The translations under genes were made by a program, and so were the position numbers. The notes under the pieces were generated by a model. It did no database searches and was not told where the DNA came from. It saw nothing but the letters and a program-made list of their open reading frames with translations. From contig VWPU01000923.1 of the NCBI GenBank assembly GCA_013398955.1, positions 62,001 to 126,000 of the forward strand: DNA of 64,000 nucleotides, read 5' to 3'. Positions 35,063-46,240 of the stretch are shown in pieces; the first letter of the stretch is position 1, and every line of letters begins with the position of its first letter. Source of the stretch: Callaeas wilsoni. Its lineage: Eukaryota; Chordata; Aves; Passeriformes; Callaeidae.

Positions 35063-36829
35063 TTGGAAAAGGAAGGAAGGAGCTTAATTCCTCGCTTGGG
35101 AGGGCTGGCTGCTCATCTGGGGATGGGATGAGTGTTTGTCCTCCTTGCTCTACTGCTCAATTATTCAAGATCTTGTGCCATCAACAAGAGGGTTTTAGGG
35201 TGTGTTCCCCACTGCATCCTCTATTTCTTATAATGAGGAGGGTACAGTATGCTCCAGAGAAGCAGGATATTCAGGTTTAAAACCCTAGTGTCAATATCAG
35301 AAGTTAAAGCCAGTTACCCCATTTCCCAAGTGAGCACTGCAGTTTGCTGGCCACCCAGGCAGGGGTGGCAGAAACTTGTCTGCACTGCTTATGATCATAG
35401 CTACCCATTCCAGCCTGATTCTGATGTCAGATAAAAAAACCTGGGAGAAGTGGTACTGGCTTAGGGAAAAATAAACCCACCATTTTTGCCATGTTAACTG
35501 TTTTCTCTAAAAAATATTACCCAACTCCAATAATAATAGTTCCCACAATATCATTCATTGCTACTAGCTCAAAAGCAAAACTCCCACAACAGTACATATG
35601 GATAATAAAATAATTGCTGGAAAGGGCTTTTTCCTCTCTCTTGGCACCTGTTTGTTCTCCTAGAGATATGAATGCAAGAACTTATTCTTATGTTTGCAAT
35701 CAGCCTTGCCTTACCTGCTGTTGTCTACCAAAGTCTGCTCCATACCTTGCTGAGAGTGTGACATGTGAAGGAAAAATAAGTTATATAGTGAGCCTCAAGC
35801 ACATATGCCCTGTGGCCTTAGGGCCAATGCATGGCTGGGCTACACAAAGCAAAATATATATGGTGTTGAAAAAAAAACCTTTTTTTTTCAAAGGTTCACC
35901 GCTATGAAGTAAAAAAAATATATGTATATACCAAAATGTCAAAAGGCCTCTTCCTGGCTATATTCTGGTCAAATTTCAGTCTCTTTCCCCTGTGACTTTG
36001 CCTAAATAATTGTTTAGAAAATCAGTAAAATATCTATATACAATATATGTGTATATTTTTATCAGAAGACAAGATTTTTTTCTAGTATTTTCCCTGTTCA
36101 AGGATCAAGTAACATTTCTGATTAAACAGAAATGGGTTGCCTTTCAACAGGGACCAAGACTGGCATTGGCAATGAAAGTCAATAAAATGTTGCAAATTTG
36201 AGAAACTATCACAGAGGTGCAGCTAGAAGGGAATTAACTCTTCGGTCATTTGCTGTCTTTGAAGGAGTGAGTATATGACCTTTTAATGCTGACAACTGGG
36301 TATTTTCATTCAGTGCTTTCAAATCGCTTACTGAATTGTCAACCATACTCTTCAGTGGCAACTGACATTCCCAATATTAGAGTTTAATGCCTTTCTTACA
36401 TTGTGAGAACTTTATGTGTTATGGTTTAAAATACTTTTCAGTGGGCTGCTGATACTGCAGTATATTCAAGGTAAAAAGAGTGTTTATCAAAAAGATATTC
36501 TCATCTGGTTTTAATTGTCAACTTCATTCACCAAGCCTAGATGGAAAGCACTGAAAAGTTTTTCACCAGGGGCTTACAGTGGAAAACCGCCCTGGTGCAA
36601 CCTAGACTTTTGATTCTGTTCAAAGAAACAATTAAACACTCAACTTGGAGCCGCTAGTATGATACAAGTTATTTATCTGTTAAAAGTATGGTCTGACGTT
36701 TCACACAGGAAAACAAAAAGGCGTAGTTAGTGCTGTGCGGAAGATTTCCCAAAGTGAGACAAGGGAAGAGAATTGCAAAAGAGCTACCAAAAAGGCAGAG
36801 GGTGGGAAGAAAAGCTTGTTGCATGCGAT
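35063..36829. other. Intergenic or intronic sequence
   Basis: AT-rich, with A/T homopolymer runs near 35865-35890 and 35910-35930. No gene or repeat family was recognised. Confidence 0.45.
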
Positions 36830-37200
36830 GCTCTGCCTGTGATTAAGTGCCGTGGCACAGCGAAAGCCGCACAGCTGCCAAGGGCACGCATTTGTTTCCC
36901 CCTGCAGTCACGAGCAAGTGACTTGGCAGGAGGTAAAGGTTTGCTGGATAGCGTGCAGTTTATAGGAAAATCTGACCTTCACAGTCGGACTGCAGACGCA
37001 GCAGGCCCTGCGGAGGCATGGGCGGTAAGGCCAGCTCCAAGTGTTTGCCAGGGACGTGCTGCTGCAGGGCGCAGGGTTTTAAACAATGTGTCGCTACCAA
37101 GGCAGAACATCTCTGAACCACTGCGGCTTCGTGACAGCACACAGCAAAGGTCCGGGCTGCTGCCGGGCACACGCTTTGTTCAGAGGAGGCAATAGCGAAC
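36830..37200. promoter_or_regulatory. CpG-enriched patch, possible minor promoter or enhancer
   Basis: Roughly twenty CpG dinucleotides lie in about 370 bases, well above the surrounding sequence. A donor-like GTAAGG follows GGGCG at 37025. A 140-codon frame (36773-37195, plus) spans it but begins with TTG, has no recognisable domain, and is best explained by GC content. The patch could be a first exon of a non-coding transcript or an enhancer. Confidence 0.3.
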
Positions 37201-39434
37201 ACTGGTCTAATTTGGGAAATCTCCAAGGATCCCCCACTTTACTGGGCAAACATCTTCATTGCTTAGCCACATTTATGGGGAAGATCATGTTTCATTACTT
37301 CGCACTGACTTGATCTTCCTTGCTGCCCCCAGTGACTGTGTCACCACTTGCCCTTTGACGGACACCTGGGAGAAGGGTTGGGTTTCCTCCCTCTCTCACC
37401 AGCCGAACTCTGCCTCTTCTCCTCTCAGCACTGCCTGGATGTCCCCACACCAACTCTGAGCATCCCTCCCGTGGCGCCTGACTGACCTTTTCCAGGGGCT
37501 GCCTAATGCTTCACTCCTTACCCTGTGGGGAGGAAGCAATGGGAACCCTAGGAAGGCTGTTACCAAGGGAAGGCAGAGAAGAGCTCTTCCACTGGCCTTT
37601 AAAAAAATACTCCTCTGATGGCCAGCTCAGCATTTTTCTGTCATTTTGGTTTTATTCATGGTTTCAATATGACAAGCTTCATTATGATGCCATTCGTTAT
37701 TTGTATCTCAATCTAATAAACTTACTACCCTTCCACCTTGACATTTCTATGCTATTAATGCATGGGCCAGAATCTTTGCAGTGTATTTGGTCCCGGTGAA
37801 GGTTATTTGCTTGTGAAGACGTAAGTTATCATCTCATAGAAGTTATCATAAGATATGTATCTGAGGTGCTGTAGCTGAATTTGCTTTAGGACGCCACATT
37901 GCTTAACTGCAAAAACAGAGCAGCACTGTTTTGTTATTTCCATGTTCTCTGCACAGTGCTTGCTCAATTTGTGTACACTTCAAACCATGAAAAACTCTGT
38001 TTAGGGAGTCACTTCCTACCTCTTCCTAATGGAGAGACCAAAAAAAAAACCAAAAAAGGAGAAAAAATCACACAAATCCCCATAATAGCAATAAAAGAAG
38101 TATAAAAATAAAGATGACAGTTTAATGGAGATTTGTTTGAACAGTATGTTTTCCTTTTAACCAGATATTGTGGTGCATTACTAAAGGTTTTAAACAGCCT
38201 AAAATGCTGCTGGAAACATTATGAGGCTTGCAAGCATCTTACATGTTGGGCCACTGGTTAGACATGTAAATGGTTTGTCTGAGCTTTCAGAGCTGCAATA
38301 AATGAGCTAAACCTTGGAAACCAAATCATCTTCCATATATCAACTGTTATGCTTCAGTTGTCCGCCTGAATTTTTTTATAAATTAGCTTTTTCAAACAAA
38401 GAAGAATTTGTCTATTACCACAAGATAATGCTGTCACTTGATAAAACTTAATTTTTCTGGTTGTTATAAATAACTTTGTTGTAATCTGTCTTCACCCTCA
38501 TTTTGGCCTGATTTCTTGGAAAAGTCCTTGGCTCGTACAGCAAAGGAAAGTCTGCAGAGTAATCACACATGGGACCAGCTATAACAGACTCTCTCCACAA
38601 AATTCATCAGAAGCCTGGGATTTCCTTTAGAAAGCTTGTAAGAACTTACGGATTTTATAGTAAGTGCTTCCAGAAAAACACTACAACACTGAAATGAAAA
38701 AGTGATGTCACAAACAAACCCAAAGCAATGTGCCTGGAGAAACCTAACAGTAAGATATTTAGAATACAGACATATATTTTTATAAAGTAGATGTATAGCT
38801 CTTGTTTCTCCTACTGTTTCTTCTGCTTCTATAGCTTCTCTTTTAAACTACCAAAAGAAATTAAAGGAACTTGACAGCCTGATCTGGGCATTACAACTTT
38901 CCATGCAGATTTCATTGTTCACTGCTCTGTCGCTCATAAGCCATGCTGGACTTCCCTCGGTGGCTGTCAGAGCGCAGAACCAGCTGTTCAGCTGTGTAAC
39001 AGTGGCAGCACAAAAATAGCCATTCTGCTCAGCACTTCAGCCACATGCACCTCCATAACAGGCACGGGGCTCTGTGCATGACACCCCTCTGTAAAATTGC
39101 TGCGTGGTGTGATGGTTGGCACCCACTGTAGTGTCTGAGCCCTGGCTGCCAGGGATAAACCCCATTAGCCATTAGTGCCCTGTCTGCAGGACAGCAGGGT
39201 TTTTGGTGTGACAGCTCTCCACTGGTTCCTGGTGGAACAGGGGTCAGTGGTGGAAGCTGGCTTATTCATGCCTGCTTGCCCAACCTTCTTTAGCTGTCAC
39301 AACTTTTTTCACCTCAATTCTAGGGCAAGAACATTGATCTCTCACACAGACCTGCAGGATAGCTTGGCCCCCTCCTCATTGCCCTCTTCCCCACAGCCAA
39401 GCACACATGGAAATTCTCCCACAATAGCTGCCTC
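37201..39434. other. Intergenic or intronic sequence
   Basis: No gene or repeat family was recognised. An A-rich run lies at 38040-38070. The stretch near 38160-38480 has the AT-rich, CpG-free texture of conserved non-coding sequence, but this is only an impression. Confidence 0.4.
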
Positions 39435-39474
39435 CACAGGGAAACCTGGATTCCCACAGGGAAACCTGGATTCC
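39435..39474 (+). repeat. 20-bp exact tandem duplication
   Basis: The unit CACAGGGAAACCTGGATTCC occurs twice without mismatch, at 39435-39454 and 39455-39474. No transposon context was recognised. Confidence 0.95.
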
Positions 39475-39737
39475 TCCCGAAGCTTTCATTTCCTACCTTT
39501 GCACCAACAGCAATAAGAGGCAATACATTAGAAGGAGGAATGTTTCCAGTGGAGAAAGATCACTTTACCAAGGTCTATTTGTGTCTCCTGCTGCATCATG
39601 CTGCCTCTTTCTCCTCCCTGCAATTGCCTTTCCTCTGGGTCAGGCCCTACAGAAACAAGTGCACTGTCTTTGCTTTGTTGGGCACCCAAATAAGGGAACA
39701 TCTGCATCCCCAGAAAGCCTAAGGAAAACTTCTATTT

Positions 39738-39815
39738 TATCTACTCAGCACTGGTGTAGCCTCACCTTGAGTATTGTGAGCAGTTTTGGGCACCACAATA
39801 TAAAGTAGATATTAA
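39738..39815 (+). mobile_element. Old CR1/L3-like LINE fragment, plus strand
   Basis: 'ctcagcactggtgtagcctcaccttgagtattgtgagcagttttgggcaccacaatataaa' corresponds to the CR1-clade segment that encodes the conserved 'YSALVRPHLEYCVQFW' region (here LSTQHWCSLTL in a shifted frame). The short, diverged piece ends within about 80 bases. The variant with 'gggcaccacaatataaa' is closer to older amniote CR1/L3 families than to the young avian copies elsewhere in the window. Confidence 0.65.
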
Positions 39816-41559
39816 GCTATTTCCCTTGATCTTAAAACACCAGTGACTTTACCAACTGATGAAACCAGTTTGGGGTACAATTGGAGACAAGCTACCAGCT
39901 CAGGTGTGGATCACCTCATCACTGGCACCTAAACTGAGGCCAAAGGAATTTGGAGGGGGTTTTAGTAGCTGACCTTGGAGGGCTCCTGAAAAGTGAACAC
40001 AGGCACACAAACAACTATTTTTTTTCTCGTCCTTTGACAACAGTAGTACAAATTCATGTGGTTTGGCTGATGGTCAGCTTAAAGGACAGCTTCAACCTGT
40101 CAGATAAATGGTGCTGAGAACAGGTATTTCTCCAGTGGATTTTAGATCAAATAGATTAGAAAAGCCTCTGAAGTTTGTGTTCTATATTTAATACTGTGAA
40201 ATCTAAGCCACAGTAAATAATCTGCAGTAAAACTGTGAGAGCTGATAAGGACAGTAAAGGAGCATGATTTCCTGATAATCTGAAAAATGCACATGTGTGC
40301 ACAAGATGGGTAAACCTGATACTTATTAAATATTATCACAGACTTGAAGGATCCAAACAGAGTATTAGACCTCCAATGCACTGGCTTTCCACAAATATAC
40401 AAAAGAAGAATTCTACATCTTACAGAATGCAAATGTTCATAATGGCTGAATGAACTGCAACAGAGGAATGGAAAAATGATACTGGTGTTACTTAAAGTAG
40501 TATTTTTAGTGCTGATCACATCTGAAATGCACTGTATAGGATTCTCGTAACATTTTCCCGGGTGACATATCTGTCTATATCAATGTATTCATTTACAGGT
40601 GAATGGAAGACTGTATCTGTATTTGATACAGAGAGCCAAGACTGTCGCTTATCCTGCATGTTTCTGCCACAGGGCTGTAAGATCTGCTCTTTCTGCTTTC
40701 TTTTTCTCATTTATTTCTTGGTCTCACCCTGGACATACTCCTCCTTCCATTGCTTCTCTAACTATTTGATGAGAAAGCTGTCATATGGGAAAATGACAAC
40801 ATCTCGTTCTCACACGTTTTGATGCAGTACTGGCATTTTCAGGTACCATTACTTGGGAGGGGAAAGTCTGAGGCTCCCTTACAGTGTTGGGGCCCCAAGG
40901 GAAAAAGGAGATGCTACTTCTTGCATCTCTTTTGGGCTGAGACATGACATAGGTACCAAATGGTTTGGAGAGAAATGTTTTCTGTGACCAGAAATATAAA
41001 CTGAGGTGTTTGGGGAACTTCAAATGAACAGAGCAAAGCAGTTGTAGACCACAGGCATCCCCCAGAGGAACGCTGACAATTCAGCAGGGGAATGCAGGAT
41101 CTTTTGTGCTGGGCAACTAAATTCTACCCAGGTCTTTACAGTTTGTGCCTGGACCTTAGAAATTTCAATCTACATTTGTTCCAGGACCCGCTCGTATAAC
41201 AGACTAACGACCTGTAAAATTTCAGTTTCAAATGCCTTTGGAGAGTTATAGTAAACATTTTAAAATGGAACTGAAGATACATTTCCAGTCTGCTTTTATT
41301 CTTACAACCCATAAAGTAGAAAGCATTTCATATAAAAAACCCACTAAACCAAATGCCCTCTTCTCATTTTAATTTTACTCATGTAATCTATAAACAATTT
41401 TATATCAGAACACTGTAAAATGCATGCCCTTCTGCTTCTCGGCTATGTTGAATTTCCAGAGTGGTATGAATTTCTAAGTCTAAGCTTCTGGAGAGAAGGG
41501 CTTATAAGAAAATGTTGATGGTCTCTTAACTATTGTGCTCTGACCAACGCTGCAGTAAC
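39816..41559. other. Intergenic or intronic sequence
   Basis: No gene, RNA gene or repeat family recognised; the minus-strand frame at 40142-40519 has no identifiable feature. Confidence 0.45.
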
Positions 41560-42110
41560 AGAGAACACCAATAAAGTACTGCAATGCTGTATAATTGTCT
41601 TATTAATTGGAACATTATTTACAGAGAGGGCTGCCTTCACAGCATGCACCTACTTTCTGAAATGCTCACAGCACTCAGGACACAGCAGGCAGCCAACATA
41701 AAAGTTCAGTTAAAGTAACAGTAAAATAGCCATCCATATAAGTGCAAGTTAATGAATTGAGTCCTCCTGGCAGGAAGACTTGAATGTGAGCAAGCATTTT
41801 CAAATTTAAAGAGAGGTGACCTTAAAAGCCTGCCAAACCTCAAAGGTAATGAATCATTTATGATGATGATGGTGAGGCCCTTTAATTTTTAGATGAAGAA
41901 CAACCCAGCTCAGCTATTCTATTAAAATATGGCGTATGTACATTTTGACAAAGATTGTCTTTGGAAACCAGAAGATAAGAAAGCAAACAACCCTTTTGAG
42001 CGCACAGGGATCTACCTTACATTTAAATTAGCTGTTTAAATAGCATTGCACATACTAAATCCTGTGCAAGGCAGTTGTTTATGAAGTCCCTCTTTGACTA
42101 AAGTTCTCCA
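41560..42110. promoter_or_regulatory. Possible conserved non-coding element (texture only)
   Basis: This stretch is AT-rich, nearly CpG-free and repeat-free, and dense in homeodomain- and forkhead-like words (TTATTAATTG, GTTAATGAATTGAG, GAATCATTTATGATGATGATGG, CTTTAATTTTTAG). Such texture is common in vertebrate regulatory deserts, but conservation cannot be measured here. Confidence 0.2.
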
Positions 42111-45100
42111 CAAACAATGAAAAGGAACTGCCACACTCTCTCTATGCTCCTAAAAAAAGACATTAGTGCCAGCTATTCAACAAAACATTTCATATTTTCA
42201 ATGTCGCCATAAAATCCCTTCAATTGGCAGAAGGGAAATTACGATGTCTGTTCCTTTGCCTTTGCAGTGTCCAACTGACTTCTCAGCAAATTCAATGGAA
42301 AAAAAACCCAAACCAATACAAAGCATCCAGGACCAAGGCTTACTGCTTTGAAGGACAGTTTTTCCCAAGATTAACGTTTCATTATCATATATAAAGTAAA
42401 GCACAGCTACTATGTCACTATTCACATTTAAACTTCACTGCTAAGTTCATAAATTACTGCATGGTTTATTCAGCACAGATAGACAACATGGGATTTTAAG
42501 AAGTTTTAGGGCAGCCAATATTGTCACAAAATATCTTGCAAAATCCTTTTTATAATTTACTTACTAAAATATCTGCTTACAGACTTTTGGACAGATTGCC
42601 CATATTGCTTAGAGTTTGCCAACCTGTCTGAATGCAAAGCAGGAAGATGATTTCTGCTGTTATCACCGAGTTGCCATAAATCAGGCTTTCATTGCAGGCT
42701 CTTTAGATGCGTCATTCATGATACTACAACTTGCACTCATTTCTCAGAAGCTGAAGCCAGTTTCTTCCTTGGCAATTCTATGGTATAATAGCAGCCTGAA
42801 TCCCAGTTCATCTGCAATGAATGTTAAAGCATTTTATGTTAGTAATTCAGTGGAAAACAGAGCACTCCAGTGCCTAATTTCCTCTGTGCAGCTAGTAATT
42901 TCTTTTTCACTCTGAAAACACTGAAAATCAACATTGAATATTTTTTTAATGTTTTCTGTGGCGCTTTGAATAAAAACAACTAGTTTGTGGTTTACAAAAA
43001 GCACCTGTGAATGTAATACATCCCACCCATGTCTAGGTGCCTATCTGAGACAGACGCTTCTGTTTTCACTACTTGCAATCCAACTTCCACTGCTCTGCAG
43101 CTCATGCTTGGTTATGGCAGGGTTCACCACCACCCACCACTACCAAACCCCTACCAGCCTGAAGGGAAGAAGGGCCTCCTCATTCAGGCAGCACCAAGAT
43201 GCTGGTGGGTTGTAGGCACTGCCAGTTCTTGGGTCTCCCATGTTCATTTGAAGAAAGTTACAGTGCTCCTGAAAAGCAAACAGTGGGAGAGAAAGGAAAT
43301 CCAGATTCCTGACTTATCTTTATTTCCAATCCCAATTTTTTATCTTTTTTCCTCTACAGAGTAACTTTATTAACTTCAGTATTCTGGATCACATTGGGTT
43401 GAGACAGGCAATAGATAAATTGAAGCATTGGTGGCATTTCCTTGGCTCTCTGCCAAGTATAAAACTATTACATATTGTTGCTAGATTTTTATAAATAATC
43501 ACCAGCCTTCCTCTGAAAAGAAATCGCACTCCAGCAGTGTTTGGGATAGCATTTCTATGATTCTGTGATTTTGCATTAACTAAAGTTGTAGATAGTATCT
43601 TCCAGTAGAATCTGCCTTCCAAAAATTATACAGCATCATTATTTTTTTCTAGACAAATATGCCTCAAGAAAGTTTTTCTATGTCTCTATTTGAAAAAAGA
43701 AGCTATAAAGACTTAAGAAAAGTCAATTTAACCTACTTCAGTGAGGTAAGCACAGAGATTTAAGCTGGCATATAAATTAAACTAGTGTTCCCATAACATA
43801 GATCAGACCAATATATATTTGGTTCCTGGGTGAATCAAGTCACTAGAGGCTTACATTTCAAATGCAAACAACTGTGTTGAAAGAAATGGTTTTTTATGTC
43901 CCAATGCTACTGTCCAGTCCTAAGCAACAGAGATGACCCAGGCTCAGGCCAGCCCATAGCAGGCTGGATCCATATCACAGCTGCCTGTTGGGCTGTATTC
44001 TGGCACTGAGCCTCTTGTAGTCACCTTCTCCTGTTTCTTTCCTTAATCCTTGTCAATGACAAAGACATTTGCTTGCTGCTGCAAAGATAGTCTTACTTCT
44101 TGTTCTTGTCATAAAGTCATGGAACAAAGTTTGAGTTACAAGTATGAAATGTGAGTTGCTGAAACCTGTGAATTCATAGTCTTTTATGATTTCTGGAAGT
44201 TTCATCAAATCAAGTTTTGCTTCTGAGTCCAAATGTATCAAAAGCTGTTTATGTTACCAAATGCCAGAATACACAGATGGCATCCATTTAACTGAGTAGG
44301 TTTTTACTATTGGTTATGGACATTTCATTATATTAATCTGACATATTCTTGAAGAAGAATTAATCTATTTTTTAGGTCTTTCTTAAGGTAAATAGGTGTT
44401 TGGCCAAGTCCTTCTGCCCTTAGTTTTATGAATTATCTTCACTCTAACTGCTCATATGTAAAGAGAATACTGTTGGATCTGTGATGTTTCACTTATTATT
44501 TCAGATTAAGAGCTCTTGAAAAGCCTAGTAAATTTTATCATTTTTGTAATTCCAAATGCAGCACCCCAGCCATATGCGTGCCACACTGTACTTTTGAGAG
44601 AAAAAAGAAATTAAAAAGCAACCTGCAATCTCCTCAAATATAAAAGACATTGGAAGAAACAAGAACCACACCTCTACAGATGTGTTCTTTGGCCTAGACT
44701 GTATTTATTGATGCAGGATATGGATCTAAACCAATGTGAAAATATTCTTCAGAAAGGCTGAACCCAGCCATCTCTTTCTTCAGAGGGTCTGGAAGTATAC
44801 CTATGGAAGATGGCTGAATTTCACAGTGATCCCTGGAGCCTGAGTTATATTTAGAATAATAGGATTATGTTATTACAACTCTAGCTGTGATAGGGCTGGA
44901 GAAGGTTACTTAGACCCTGTGGCTACACTGCTAAATAGAAGAGAGCCAGGAGCTTATCCTCAGTGCTGAGGCTGAGCAGTAAGCACAGACTGATCCATGA
45001 TGCACAGCTCTTGTCCCTGGGACTTATCTCATCCCTTGTGGTGCCTATGTGGCCCAATGGAAAATGCTTCTTTCAATGTGTTTTTGACCAGTTCAAGATG

Positions 45101-46179
45101 TCTGAACTAATTTATAACACATGTTGCAGCGTGCCAGGGTGGTGGCTTTGTAACATGAAGCTGCATATGTGTACGGCATGTGTGAGGGGGTAAAACCTGC
45201 AGGGATAGCGTTGGAAGATTGTGTAGGATGGAAGAAGTCACACTTTGTGCGGTCTGTCCTGGAGCAGGTCAGTTTGCACAAGTGGGCCCAGGCCCTGGTG
45301 AGAGCCAGGAGCTCAGCAGAAAAGTCCATCTCCCATCGGCTTCAGCTGGGAGTACAGTGCAGCTTACAGAGGTGTACAACTCTCCACAGTTCAGCCCAAG
45401 ACTTAGTGTCTATTTTGCTGCCCAGAGAGCTGAAGAAGTGGCCAAACATTGGCCTTCAGGGTTCTGTTCTGGTTAGAGGTTGGCACTTGTAGGACAGGAT
45501 TCTGAAGAAACTGGTTTGACTGAGGAGACTCTTGCATGCTGTCTGGGACAAAAAAAGGCACCCTCCTTGAGGCAGGCAAAACCCCAAGACTGGGGAGAAA
45601 GCTTTTATCCCAACACTGGGCAGAGCTACCTGGGATTTCAGAATCCTGCAGGAACATTATGGTTCCCTCCTGCCAAATGCAGTCACTTGTGTTGGGAGAA
45701 GGAGGTAAAATACTCATGCAGGGCACTCTGCAGCCATTTCCAGACCAGTAAAGGCAACTCCCAGGGAGCAAAGGGGTTTTGGCTACATTCCCAGATATTT
45801 CCCATGAACAGCACAGCACATTGCCAGCAAGTTCCTCAGCGAACCTAGCCAAAGCTCTATTATTGATCTTGAATGTCCTCTCCTTTTCCCAGCAAGACAC
45901 TGGAAATAGCATAAGGCTTTCCATTCACTTGGCAGTGCAGCCTACAGACACAGCAGGGAAGTACCATGGGACCCATCACATGGCAGAGACAGATGGGCTC
46001 CTCCTGCTTTTTACCTCCCTTTCCTTTGCCTGTGCTGACTTGAACACCCTCCTCTCTTTCCATGGCAGACTAATCCTCAGGGATATTGCATGGCTGCAGT
46101 TGGTAGCATTGATACCATGGCCATTCCAGCTCCCTTAGGCTAAAGTTTTGCAGAGAAAACAGTCTAGCTGAATCCTATA
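42111..46179. other. Intergenic or intronic sequence, no gene recognised
   Basis: About 4 kb without a recognised gene. Frames at 42616-42915 and 45169-46138 are the longest, but overlapping frames occur on the opposite strand and none shows a domain or family motif. A lone 'ttctatgattctgtgatttt' at about 43551-43571 may be a CR1 tail remnant. Confidence 0.4.
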
Positions 46180-46240
46180 ATCATAAAATCACAGAATCGT
46201 AGAATATTCTGAGTTGGAAGGGACCCAGTAAGATCTTCTC
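46180..46240 (-). mobile_element. Extreme 3' end of a CR1 LINE, minus strand
   Basis: The plus strand reads 'cataaaatcacagaatcgtagaatattctgagttggaagggaccc', the reverse complement of the CR1 terminal block with its octamer tail. Only about 60 bases remain before similarity fades. Confidence 0.85.

Noticed and set aside
36773..37195. 140-codon plus-strand open frame
   Set aside because: It begins with TTG, has no recognisable domain, and coincides with a CpG-enriched patch where stop codons are rarer.
43548..43575. Lone CR1-like tail 'ttctatgattctgtgatttt'
   Set aside because: Too short to assign; no adjoining CR1 3' untranslated sequence was visible.
45403..45924. 173-codon minus-strand open frame, the longest in the window
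   Set aside because: Starts within ordinary sequence, overlaps 122- and 107-codon plus-strand frames, and shows no domain, signal peptide or membrane segment. It is plausible by chance in 64 kb.
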